NCBI GenBank assembly: GCA_006227805.1
Contig: SBFT01000267.1
Coordinates: 1 to 11,044 of the forward strand
Direction: 5' to 3'
Length of the DNA: 11,044 bases
DNA from: Paracoccaceae bacterium
GTDB taxonomy: Bacteria > Pseudomonadota > Alphaproteobacteria > Rhodobacterales > Rhodobacteraceae
Both the position numbers and the translations under genes were made by a program. Below the pieces are notes generated by a model. That model saw nothing but the letters and a program-made list of their open reading frames with translations. It ran no database searches and was not told the DNA's origin. Below, in pieces: positions 1 to 7,111 of the stretch (position 1 is the first letter of the stretch; every line of letters starts with the position of its first letter).

Positions 1-2016
1 GATCCGAACGACGGCGACATCGACCCCGCACAGCTGACGCAGGCGCTGGCCAAGGGCGCGCGCGACATGGGCGCGAAGATCCTGCGCTTCACCCCCGCGA
101 CCGGGGTCAGCCGGGATGGCGACGACTGGATCGTCCATACCGACAAGGGCGACATCCGCTGCCAGATCGTGGTGAACGCCGCCGGTTACTACGCCCAGCG
201 CGTGGGCGAATGGTTCAGGCCCTTCGGCGGGCGCACCGTGCCGATGATGGTGATGAGCCATCAATACATGCTGACCGAGGAGATCCCCGAACTCGAGGCC
301 TGGACCCGCGAACAGGGTCACAAGCTGCCGCTGCTGCGCGACGTGGATTCGTCCTATTACCTGCGCCAGGAAAAGCACGGCTTCAACCTGGGGCCTTACG
401 AACGCAACTGCCGCGCCCATTGGGCGAACCCGGCCGATCCGATGCCCGAGGATTTCAGCTTTCAGCTCTATCCCGACGACCTGGAACGCCTGGAATGGTA
501 TATCGAGGACGCGATGGCCCGCGTGCCGATCCTGGGGACTGCGGGCGTCAGCAAGGTCATCAACGGCCCCATTCCCTATGCCCCCGACGGGCTGCCGCTG
601 ATCGGTCCTATGCCCGGCGTGCCCAATGCCTTCGAGGCCTGCGTCTTCACCTTCGGGATCGCCCAGGCCGGCGGCGCGGGCAAGGTGCTGGCCGAATGGG
701 TGACCGAAGGCCAGACCGAATGGGACATGTGGTCCTGCGATCCGCGCCGCTATACCGATTACACCGACCATGATTACTGCGTGCAGAAGGGGCTCGAGGT
801 CTATGGCCACGAATACGCCATGCACTTCCCCTGGCACCGCTGGCCCGCAGCCCCCGACCGCAAGGTCTCGCCCGTCCATGACCGGGTGAAGGCACTCGGC
901 GGCCAGATGGGCGCCTATAACGGATGGGAACGCGCCAACTGGTTCGCGCAGGTGGGCGACGACACCTCGGAAGAGGCCACCCAGACCTGGAACCGCACCG
1001 GCCCGTGGGAGGCGCGCATCCGCGAGGAGGCGCTCGCGGTGCGCGACGGTGTGGGCGTGCTGGACCTGCCGGGCTTCTCGCGTTTCCGGCTGTCGGGAAC
1101 GGGCGCGGCCGATTGGCTGCGCGGCCGGATCACCGGCGGTTTGCCCAAGGCGGGGCGCATGAACCTCGCGTATTTCGCCGACACCCGCGGCCGCATCCTG
1201 ACCGAGATGAGCGTCCTGCGCCATGGCGAGGACGATTTCACCCTGATCACGGCGGCAGTGGCCCAATGGCACGACCGCGACATCCTGCAACCGGCGACCC
1301 AGGCAGGCCTCAGCCTGACCGATCACACCGCGGAATACTCGACGCTGATCGTCACCGGCCCCAGGGCGCGCGCGTTGTTCCAGGAGATCGGGACCGATGC
1401 CGACCTCACCCTGCCCTGGCTGTCGATCCAGTCCGCGCAGGTGGCGGGCCGCCCCTGCACCCTGGCGCGCGTCAGCTTCGCGGGGGAACTGGGCTGGGAG
1501 ATCCACGCCCCGCACGCGGATATCCCCGCGATCTACGACGCCGTGCTGGCGGCGGGGGCGAAACCCTTCGGCATGTGGGCGCTGAATTCCCTGCGCATCG
1601 AGAAGGGCTACCGCGCCTGGAAGGGGGACCTTTCCACCGATTACAGCCTGCTGGAGGGCGGCCTCGACCGCTTCGTCAAATTCGACAAGCCGCAGGACTT
1701 CCCCGGCAAGGCAGCCCTTCTCTCCGAACGGCAGCGCGGCGTGAAGAAACGCTTCGCCACCCTCATCGTGGACGCGGGCGAGGCCGACGCGCCCTACATG
1801 TCCACGCTCTGGCATGACGGTCAGATCGTGGGCGAAACCACATCCGGCGCCTGGGGCTACCGGGTGAATGCCTCGGTCGTGCTGGGGATGCTGCGCGTCG
1901 ATCTGGCCGAACCCGGCACCGAGATCGAGGTCGAGATCTTCGGCGAACGCCGCCGCGCCGTGGTCCAGCCCGACCAACCCCTCTGGGATCCCGAAAACGA
2001 AAGACTGCGCGCATGA
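1..2016 (+). CDS. GcvT-family FAD-dependent oxidoreductase (dimethylglycine/sarcosine dehydrogenase-like), 5' truncated
   Basis: The reading frame is open from base 1, so the ATG at 67 is internal and the true start lies outside the window; 671 residues are visible. The family removes methyl groups from N-methylated glycines (dimethylglycine, sarcosine) with FAD and passes the one-carbon unit to tetrahydrofolate in the cytoplasm. The visible part begins inside the FAD-binding DAO domain (GDIDPAQLTQALAKGAR, then VVNAAGYYAQ and PYAPDGLPLIGP). A short linker domain follows, then the folate-binding GcvT domain (GWERANWFAQ, FAGELGWEIHAP, LNSLRIEKGYRAWKGDL) and the GcvT C-terminal barrel (TSGAWGYRV). 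The N-terminal FAD-binding GxGxxG segment, about 150-160 residues judging from the paralogue at 3015, is missing only because the window starts here. The position matching the conserved folate-site Asp of GcvT appears to be Glu402 (RGRILTEM). The gene overlaps the methyltransferase at its 3' end by ATGA. Family assignment is sure; the exact substrate is not. Confidence 0.93.
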   Translation, partial: DPNDGDIDPAQLTQALAKGARDMGAKILRFTPATGVSRDGDDWIVHTDKGDIRCQIVVNAAGYYAQRVGEWFRPFGGRTVPMMVMSHQYMLTEEIPELEAWTREQGHKLPLLRDVDSSYYLRQEKHGFNLGPYERNCRAHWANPADPMPEDFSFQLYPDDLERLEWYIEDAMARVPILGTAGVSKVINGPIPYAPDGLPLIGPMPGVPNAFEACVFTFGIAQAGGAGKVLAEWVTEGQTEWDMWSCDPRRYTDYTDHDYCVQKGLEVYGHEYAMHFPWHRWPAAPDRKVSPVHDRVKALGGQMGAYNGWERANWFAQVGDDTSEEATQTWNRTGPWEARIREEALAVRDGVGVLDLPGFSRFRLSGTGAADWLRGRITGGLPKAGRMNLAYFADTRGRILTEMSVLRHGEDDFTLITAAVAQWHDRDILQPATQAGLSLTDHTAEYSTLIVTGPRARALFQEIGTDADLTLPWLSIQSAQVAGRPCTLARVSFAGELGWEIHAPHADIPAIYDAVLAAGAKPFGMWALNSLRIEKGYRAWKGDLSTDYSLLEGGLDRFVKFDKPQDFPGKAALLSERQRGVKKRFATLIVDAGEADAPYMSTLWHDGQIVGETTSGAWGYRVNASVVLGMLRVDLAEPGTEIEVEIFGERRRAVVQPDQPLWDPENERLRA

Positions 2017-2924
2017 CCGCGATCACCCTTCTCGACGGCTCCATCGGCCAGGAACTGGTGCACCGGCACGGCGCGCAGGCGACGCCGCTCTGGTCGACGT
2101 CGGTCATGATCGACCGGCCCTCTCTCGTCGGCGACCTGCATGGCGACTACTTCGCGGCAGGCGCCACCATCGCCACCACGAACACCTACGCCGTGCTGTC
2201 GGACCGGCTGGCCAAGTCGGGGCTGGAAGGGCAGATCGGCCAGCTTCTCGACACCGCGCTGGCCGAGGCGAAACGCGCGCGCGACGCGCATGGATCGGGC
2301 CGCATCGCGGGATCGCTCGGGCCGATCGGTGCCTCCTACCGGCCCGACATCAAGGTGACGGCGGATCAGGCGGCGGCGATCTACGGGGCCAACGTTCAGC
2401 GGCTCGACCATGGTGTCGACCTCTGGCTGATCGAGACGATGTCCTCGGTCAACCATGCCGAAACCGCGCTGGAAGCCGTCAGTCGGTTCACCCGCAAGCC
2501 CGTCTGGCTGGCCGTCTCGGTCGATGACGATGATGGCACGCGCCTGCGGTCGGGCGAGGCGACCGCCGACATCGCCGCGATGATCGCGGCCCTGCCCGAG
2601 AACGCCAAACCGCAGGCGATCCTCGTCAACTGCTCACGCCCCGAGGCGGTCGCGGCGGGGATCGACGCGCTGAAAGGCACGGGCCTCCCCTTCGGCGCCT
2701 ATGCCAACGGGTTCACGCGGATCACACCCGAATTCCTGCGCGACAATCCCACCGTCGATGCGCTGAGCGCGCGCCGCGACCTCGACCCTGCCGCCTATGC
2801 CGATTTCGCCATGGGCTGGGTCGCGCAGGGCGCCACCATCGTCGGCGGCTGCTGCGAGGTCGGCCCCGCCCACATCGCCGAGCTTGCCCGCCGCCTGAAG
2901 GACGCGGGTCATACCATTGTCTGA
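2013..2924 (+). CDS. Homocysteine S-methyltransferase family protein (MmuM/BHMT type)
   Basis: The 303-residue protein has the usual length for the short, cobalamin-independent homocysteine methyltransferases, single (beta/alpha)8 barrels that transfer a methyl group to zinc-bound homocysteine to give methionine. Visible signatures are LLDGSIGQEL (4-15), a GATIATTNTY strand (50-59), SLGPIGASYRPD (101-112), and the three zinc-ligand cysteines: Cys207 in VNCSRPEA and Cys280/Cys281 in VGGCCEVGP. The start overlaps the stop of the upstream oxidoreductase as ATGA, a normal arrangement for translational coupling, so both are on one transcript. The neighbours suggest the methyl donor is a betaine-like compound, such as glycine betaine yielding dimethylglycine for the flanking dehydrogenases. 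S-methylmethionine or dimethylsulfoniopropionate remain possible, because the family fold does not tell donors apart. The family call is firm; the donor is inference. Confidence 0.93.
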   Translation: MTAITLLDGSIGQELVHRHGAQATPLWSTSVMIDRPSLVGDLHGDYFAAGATIATTNTYAVLSDRLAKSGLEGQIGQLLDTALAEAKRARDAHGSGRIAGSLGPIGASYRPDIKVTADQAAAIYGANVQRLDHGVDLWLIETMSSVNHAETALEAVSRFTRKPVWLAVSVDDDDGTRLRSGEATADIAAMIAALPENAKPQAILVNCSRPEAVAAGIDALKGTGLPFGAYANGFTRITPEFLRDNPTVDALSARRDLDPAAYADFAMGWVAQGATIVGGCCEVGPAHIAELARRLKDAGHTIV

Positions 2925-2939
2925 TCCTGTCTTCCTCTC

Positions 2940-2982
2940 GCCCCAAATATCCCGGGGGGTCTTGGGGGGCAGAGCCCCCCAG
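2940..2982. repeat. GC-rich intergenic stem-loop element, likely dispersed repeat
   Basis: In the gap between the methyltransferase and the second oxidoreductase, an AT-containing box (CCCCAAATATCCC, 2941-2953) is followed by two G6 tracts (2954-2959 and 2964-2969) and one C6 tract (2975-2980). The second G tract forms a perfect 8-bp stem, TGGGGGGC/GCCCCCCA (2963-2970 with 2974-2981), around the loop AGA. The first G tract could compete for the same C6 tract. No T run follows, so it is not a classical intrinsic terminator, though it could weaken read-through or stabilise the 3' end of the upstream mRNA. From memory, very similar elements recur after genes in Rhodobacteraceae; I cannot count copies from this window. 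Confidence 0.6.
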
Positions 2983-3001
2983 CCTTGCCGCCAGCTGAAC
3001 C

Positions 3002-3007
3002 GAAAGG
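3002..3007 (+). promoter_or_regulatory. Ribosome binding site that sets the start of the second oxidoreductase
   Basis: GAAAGG lies 7 bases before the ATG at 3015. The frame extends upstream to a TTG at 2985, but that codon sits at the edge of the hairpin repeat and has no Shine-Dalgarno-like sequence. Starting at 3015 also gives the usual short lead-in to the FAD-binding motif. Confidence 0.6.
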
Positions 3008-3014
3008 CCATCCC

Positions 3015-5456
3015 ATGACTGACCTTCCCGCAAAGGCCCGCGCCGTCATCATCGGGGGCGGCGTCGTCGGCTGCTCCGTCGCCTATCACCTGACGAAACT
3101 CGGCTGGACCGATGTGGTCCTTCTCGAACGCAAGCAGCTGACGTCCGGCACCACCTGGCACGCCGCCGGTCTCATCGCCCAGTTGCGCGCGACGGCGAAC
3201 ATGACGAAGCTCGCCAAGTATTCCCAGGAACTCTACGGCAGTCTCGAAGCCGAGACCGGCGTCGCCACGGGCTTCCGGCGCGTGGGCTCGATCACCGCCG
3301 CGCTGACGGGCGAACGGCTGGAAGAACTCCACCGCTCGGCCGCCATGGCGCGCGCCTTCGGGGTCGAGATCGCGGAAATCTCGCCCGCCGAGATCAAGGA
3401 GCGTTACCCCCATCTCAACATCGACGGCGTCACCGGCGGCGTCTACCTGCCCAAGGACGGGCAGGGCGATCCCGCGAACATCGCGCTGGCGCTGGCCAAG
3501 GGTGCGCGCCAGCGCGGCGCCGTCGTGGCCGAACGCGTGAAGGCGACCGGCGTCACCCGGCAGGGCCGCCGCATCACCGGCGTCGACTGGCAGGCCGAGG
3601 ACGGCAGCCGCGGCCACATCGCCTGCGATCACGTCGTGAACTGCGCGGGCATGTGGGGCCGCGAGGTCGGAAAGATGCTGAACACCCACGTGCCGCTTCA
3701 GGCCTGCGAACATTTCTACATCGTCTCGGAACCGATCCCGGGGCTGACGCAACTGCCCGTCCTGCGCGTCCCCGACGAATGCGCCTATTACAAGGAAGAC
3801 GCAGGGAAAATGATGCTGGGCGCGTTCGAGCCGATCAGCAAGCCCTGGGGTCCCATCCCCGAGAGCTTCGAGTTCGACCAGCTGCCCGAGGATTTCGACC
3901 ATTTCGAACCGATCCTCGAGATGGCCGTGAACCGGATGCCCATGCTGGGACAGGCTGGCATCCACACCTTCTTCAACGGCCCCGAAAGTTTCACCCCCGA
4001 CAATGCCTATCTGCTGGGGCTGGCGACCGAGATGGACAATGTCTGGGTCGCGGCCGGGTTCAACTCGATCGGGATCCAGTCGGCGGGGGGCGCGGGCATG
4101 GCGCTGGCGCAATGGATGGAGGATGGCGCAAAGCCCTTCGACCTGGGCGACGTGGACATCGCCCGCGCACAGGCCTTCCAGACCAATCACACCTATCTCA
4201 AGGCGCGCGTGACCGAGACGCTGGGCCTTCTCTACGCCGATCACTACCCCTATCGCCAGAAGGCCACCGCGCGCGGCGTACGGCGGACGCCGTTCCACGC
4301 GCATCTGGCCGAACGCGGCGCGGTCTTCGGCGAGCTTTCGGGCTGGGAGCGCGCCAACTGGTACGCCCGCGACGGGCAGGCGCGCGAATACCGCTATTCC
4401 TGGAAACGGCAGAACTTCTTCGACAACGTGGCCGAGGAACTGCGCGCGGTGCGCACCAATGTCGGCATGTATGACATGTCCTCCTTCGGCAAGCTGCGCG
4501 TCGAGGGCCCCGATGCGGAAGCCGTCCTGAACCGCGTCTGCGGGGCGAACATGTCGGTCCCCGCGGGCAAGATCGTCTATACCCAGTTCCTGAACGACCG
4601 CGGCGGGATCGAGGCGGATGTCACCGTCACCCGCCTGTCGGAAACCGCCTACCTGGTCGTGACCCCCGCCGCCACGCGGCAGGCCGACCAGACCTGGCTG
4701 ATGCGCCACCTGGGCGACGCGCGCGCCGTCGTCACCGATGTCACCGCCGCCGAAGGCGTCCTGGCGGTCATGGGGCCGAACGCACGGAAGCTGATGCAGG
4801 CCGTCAGCCCCGCCGACTTCGGCAATGACGCCAATCCGTTCGGAACCGCGCAACAGATCGAGCTGGGCCTCGGCACCGCCCGCGTCCACCGCGTGTCCTA
4901 CGTGGGCGAGCTGGGCTGGGAGATCTATGTCTCCGCCGACATGGCCGCCCATGCCTTCGAGACGATCTGGCAGGCGGGCCAGTCCCTGGGGCTGAAACTC
5001 TGCGGCATGCACATGATGGACTGCGCCCGGATCGAGAAGGCCTTCCGCCATTTCGGCCACGACATCACCTGCGAGGATCACGTGCTGGAAGCGGGCCTGG
5101 GCTTTGCCGTCGCCACCTCCAAGCCCGATTTCATCGGCCGCGACGCCGTGCTGCGGAAGAAGGAGGAAGGGCTGACCAAGCGCCTCGTCCAGTTCCGCCT
5201 GACCGATCCCGAACCGCTCCTCTATCACAACGAACCCGTGCTGCGGGACGGGCAGATCGTGGGCTACCTGTCGTCGGGCGCCTATGGCCACCACCTGGGC
5301 GGCGCGATCGGCATGGGATACGTGCCCTGCCCGGGCGAAAGCGCCGACCAGCTTCTGGCGTCGGCTTACGAGATCGACGTGGCGGGCACGCGGGTGCGGG
5401 CCGAGGCGTCGCTGAAACCGATGTACGACCCCAAGTCCGACCGCGTCCGCGCCTGA
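3015..5456 (+). CDS. GcvT-family FAD-dependent oxidoreductase (dimethylglycine/sarcosine dehydrogenase-like)
   Basis: This complete 813-residue enzyme has the family's usual length and layout. An N-terminal FAD domain carries VIIGGGVVGCSVAYHL (11-26) and SGTTWHAAGL, in which His49 aligns with the histidine that covalently binds FAD in mammalian dimethylglycine and sarcosine dehydrogenases. The DAO core continues to about residue 370. A linker domain, the GcvT folate-binding domain from about 440 (GWERANWYA, LNDRGGIEADV, YVGELGWEIYV, CARIEKAFRHFGHDI) and the C-terminal barrel (YLSSGAYGHH) follow. Asp535 in GGIEAD aligns with the conserved folate-site acid of GcvT. The likely reaction is oxidative demethylation of an N-methylglycine, with formation of 5,10-methylenetetrahydrofolate. 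It is a paralogue of the gene ending at 2016 and lies 90 bp after the methyltransferase, so the three probably act in one pathway. Dimethylglycine versus sarcosine versus another methylamine cannot be settled from motifs. Confidence 0.93.
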   Translation: MTDLPAKARAVIIGGGVVGCSVAYHLTKLGWTDVVLLERKQLTSGTTWHAAGLIAQLRATANMTKLAKYSQELYGSLEAETGVATGFRRVGSITAALTGERLEELHRSAAMARAFGVEIAEISPAEIKERYPHLNIDGVTGGVYLPKDGQGDPANIALALAKGARQRGAVVAERVKATGVTRQGRRITGVDWQAEDGSRGHIACDHVVNCAGMWGREVGKMLNTHVPLQACEHFYIVSEPIPGLTQLPVLRVPDECAYYKEDAGKMMLGAFEPISKPWGPIPESFEFDQLPEDFDHFEPILEMAVNRMPMLGQAGIHTFFNGPESFTPDNAYLLGLATEMDNVWVAAGFNSIGIQSAGGAGMALAQWMEDGAKPFDLGDVDIARAQAFQTNHTYLKARVTETLGLLYADHYPYRQKATARGVRRTPFHAHLAERGAVFGELSGWERANWYARDGQAREYRYSWKRQNFFDNVAEELRAVRTNVGMYDMSSFGKLRVEGPDAEAVLNRVCGANMSVPAGKIVYTQFLNDRGGIEADVTVTRLSETAYLVVTPAATRQADQTWLMRHLGDARAVVTDVTAAEGVLAVMGPNARKLMQAVSPADFGNDANPFGTAQQIELGLGTARVHRVSYVGELGWEIYVSADMAAHAFETIWQAGQSLGLKLCGMHMMDCARIEKAFRHFGHDITCEDHVLEAGLGFAVATSKPDFIGRDAVLRKKEEGLTKRLVQFRLTDPEPLLYHNEPVLRDGQIVGYLSSGAYGHHLGGAIGMGYVPCPGESADQLLASAYEIDVAGTRVRAEASLKPMYDPKSDRVRA

Positions 5457-5476
5457 CCCGGGGCCCGTCTTTCCAA

Positions 5477-5506
5477 TCCCCGCCCCCCGCGATAGGAGGG
5501 CGGGGA
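5477..5506 (+). terminator. Hairpin between the oxidoreductase and rarD
   Basis: A perfect 9-bp stem TCCCCGCCC/GGGCGGGGA (5477-5485 with 5498-5506) encloses a 12-base loop. It starts 21 bases after the oxidoreductase stop, where a terminator would sit, but has no T tract. It also covers the best Shine-Dalgarno match upstream of rarD (AGGAGG, 5494-5499), lying in the loop and stem edge. It could therefore act as a weak terminator or as a leader structure for rarD. Confidence 0.4.
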
Positions 5507-5520
5507 AAGGCCCAGGTTCC

Positions 5521-6420
5521 ATGCCGGAAAACCCCGAAAACCGAGATACGCCGAAAGGCCTCGCCCTGGCCGTCACGGCCCATCTGCTGTGGGGCGGGCT
5601 GCCGCTCTATCTCAAGCTTCTCGATCACGTTCCGCCGTCCGAGGTCGTGGCGCACCGCATCCTGTGGTCGGTGCCGCTGGCCGGTCTTCTGCTGATCGTG
5701 CTGCGCCGCACCGCCGATCTGCGCGCGGCATTGATGAACCCGCGGATGCTGGGCATGGCCTGCGTCACGGCGGCGCTCATCTCGGTCAACTGGGGCATCT
5801 ATGTCTGGGCGATCACCAGCGGTCACGCGGTCGAGGCGGCGCTGGGTTATTACATCAATCCGCTGTTCAGCATCTTCCTGGGCGCGGTTCTTCTGGGCGA
5901 AAGGCTGAGCCCCGCGCAGATGGCGGCGATCGCGCTGGCCGCCGCGGCAGTCGTGGTGCTGACGGTCTCGGCCGGACGGCTCCCCCTCGCCGCGCTGGGG
6001 CTGACCGTCACCTGGGGCATCTATGCCTTCTTCAAGAAGTCGCTGCCCATCGGCCCCAATCAGGGCTTCCTGCTCGAGGTGCTGATCCTGTCGCCCTTCG
6101 CGCTGGCCTGGGTGATCTGGCTGCAGGCGGGAACCGGCGGGGGCCATTTCGGGCGGGACTGGCCGGACACGCTGCTGCTGATGGGGTGCGGCGTGATCAC
6201 CGCGGTGCCTCTCATCATCTATGCCAACGCGGCCAAGCTGATGCGGCTGTCCACCATGGGCATCCTCCAATACATCACGCCGACGATGGTCTTCCTGATC
6301 GCCGTCTTCGTCTTCGGGGAAGATTTCGACCGGCCACGCCAGATCGCCTTTCCGATGATCTGGGCGGCGCTGGCGATCTATTCGGTCACGCTTCTGCGCC
6401 AGATGCGCCGCGCGCCCTGA
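5521..6420 (+). CDS. rarD: RarD-type EamA/DMT family permease
   Basis: This 299-residue inner-membrane protein has ten predicted hydrophobic segments, roughly at 12-34, 44-61, 76-99, 104-126, 131-151, 154-172, 181-201, 216-234, 245-267 and 275-293, as expected for the drug/metabolite transporter fold of two EamA repeats. RarD-subfamily signatures are clear: TAHLLWGGLPLYLKLL near the N terminus, SVNWGIYVWAITSGHAVEAALGYYINPL (88-115), and GILQYITPTMVFLIAVFVFGE (247-267). The substrate of RarD proteins is not established; the name comes from chloramphenicol sensitivity work. The ATG at 5521 has GGGGAAAGG (5502-5510) ten bases upstream as a plausible ribosome binding site, while the stronger AGGAGG at 5494-5499 is 21 bases away, too far for normal use. 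It sits 64 bp after the oxidoreductase and 49 bp before rluA, with no evident functional tie to either. Confidence 0.9.
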   Translation: MPENPENRDTPKGLALAVTAHLLWGGLPLYLKLLDHVPPSEVVAHRILWSVPLAGLLLIVLRRTADLRAALMNPRMLGMACVTAALISVNWGIYVWAITSGHAVEAALGYYINPLFSIFLGAVLLGERLSPAQMAAIALAAAAVVVLTVSAGRLPLAALGLTVTWGIYAFFKKSLPIGPNQGFLLEVLILSPFALAWVIWLQAGTGGGHFGRDWPDTLLLMGCGVITAVPLIIYANAAKLMRLSTMGILQYITPTMVFLIAVFVFGEDFDRPRQIAFPMIWAALAIYSVTLLRQMRRAP

Positions 6421-6438
6421 CTTGCCCCCTGACTTGCC
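6415..6438 (+). repeat. 12-bp perfect tandem duplication across the rarD stop codon
   Basis: CCCTGACTTGCC occurs twice back to back (6415-6426 and 6427-6438). Because the unit is 12 bases long, both copies carry TGA in the rarD frame, at 6418-6420 and 6430-6432, giving a tandem stop. The second copy supplies the TTGCC that forms the -35-like element of the proposed rluA promoter. Confidence 0.85.
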
Positions 6439-6462
6439 GCCGCGCCCGGCGCGCGGTATGGG
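6434..6462 (+). promoter_or_regulatory. Candidate sigma-70-type promoter of rluA, possibly leaderless
   Basis: TTGCCG (6434-6439) and TATGGG (6457-6462) are separated by 17 bases, the standard spacing, in the short gap before rluA. Transcription would be expected to begin about 7 bases downstream of the -10 element, at or next to the ATG at 6470. No Shine-Dalgarno sequence precedes that ATG. The match is by eye, and such weak boxes can occur by chance. Confidence 0.4.
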
Positions 6463-6469
6463 CCCGGGG

Positions 6470-7111
6470 ATGAGCTACGACCCGCCACAGACGCCCCTTC
6501 AGATCCTCTACGAGGACGCGCATATCCTCGCCGTCATGAAGCCCGAGGGCCTTTTGTCCGTGCCCGGGCGGGGCGAGCATCTGGCCGATTGCCTGCTCTC
6601 GCGCCTGCAGGCCGCCTTTCCCGGCACGCTGCTGGTGCATCGGCTGGACCGCGACACCTCGGGAGTGATGGTCTTCGCCCAGACGCCGCATGCCCAGCGC
6701 AACCTCGGCCTGCAGTTCGAACAGCGCAAGACGAAGAAGACCTATGTCGCCCGCGTCCAGGGCCGCCTGTCGCCCCGCACCGGGACGGTCGACCTGCCGA
6801 TGTGCGTCGACTGGCCGAACCGGCCCCTTCAGAAGATCGACCACGTGAACGGCAAGCCCGCCGTGACCACGTGGAAGGTGATAACCGACAGTCCCGAGGA
6901 AAGCCGCGTGCGCCTGTTCCCGCGCACGGGCCGCAGCCACCAGTTGCGCGTGCACATGCTGGCGCTGGGCCATCCGATCCTGGGCGATCCCTTCTACGCC
7001 AGCGGCGCGGCGGCCGATCATCCGCGCATGATGCTGCATTCGGAAGAACTGCGCCTCTCCCATCCCGAAAGCGGCAAGGGCATGCGCTTCCGGGCCGAGC
7101 CGGATTTCTAA
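6470..7111 (+). CDS. rluA: Dual-specificity 23S rRNA/tRNA pseudouridine synthase RluA
   Basis: The 213-residue protein matches E. coli RluA (219 residues, recalled) along its whole length. In that enzyme it converts U746 of 23S rRNA and U32 of several tRNAs to pseudouridine. Diagnostic segments are LLSVPGRG (28-35), HRLDRDTSG with catalytic Asp60 (57-65), KKTYVARVQG (89-98), VDLPMCVDWPNRP (107-119), GRSHQLRVHMLALGHPILGD (154-173) followed by PFYAS. These separate RluA from RluC, RluD and TruC. The frame reaches upstream to a TTG at 6422 and an ATG at 6458. I chose the ATG at 6470 because MSYDPPQTPLQILYED aligns with the start of known RluA proteins, and because the upstream codons lie in a promoter-like region. 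The stop overlaps that of the converging fucosyltransferase-family gene. Confidence 0.94.
   Translation: MSYDPPQTPLQILYEDAHILAVMKPEGLLSVPGRGEHLADCLLSRLQAAFPGTLLVHRLDRDTSGVMVFAQTPHAQRNLGLQFEQRKTKKTYVARVQGRLSPRTGTVDLPMCVDWPNRPLQKIDHVNGKPAVTTWKVITDSPEESRVRLFPRTGRSHQLRVHMLALGHPILGDPFYASGAAADHPRMMLHSEELRLSHPESGKGMRFRAEPDF

Noticed and set aside
1..66. Treating the ATG at 67 as the gene start
   Set aside because: The same frame is open to base 1 and encodes family-conserved sequence (GDIDPAQLTQALAKGAR), so the gene is cut by the window edge and 67 is internal.
2954..2969. G-quadruplex formed by the two G6 tracts
   Set aside because: It would require splitting the tracts with very short loops, and the adjacent C6 tract makes the simple hairpin far more likely.
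2985..3014. Earlier TTG start for the second oxidoreductase
   Set aside because: It lies next to the hairpin repeat without a ribosome binding site and adds a non-family PPAEPKGHP leader; the ATG at 3015 has GAAAGG upstream.
2634..5576. A 980-codon open frame on the minus strand opposite the methyltransferase and the second oxidoreductase
   Set aside because: Its translation is rich in H, A, G, D and R without any recognisable domain, and it mirrors two well-supported plus-strand genes. Long antisense frames are expected where third codon positions are mostly G or C.
5131..6270. Minus-strand open frame opposite rarD
   Set aside because: Low-complexity Q/R/H/D-rich translation antisense to a clear membrane protein gene; a shadow frame.
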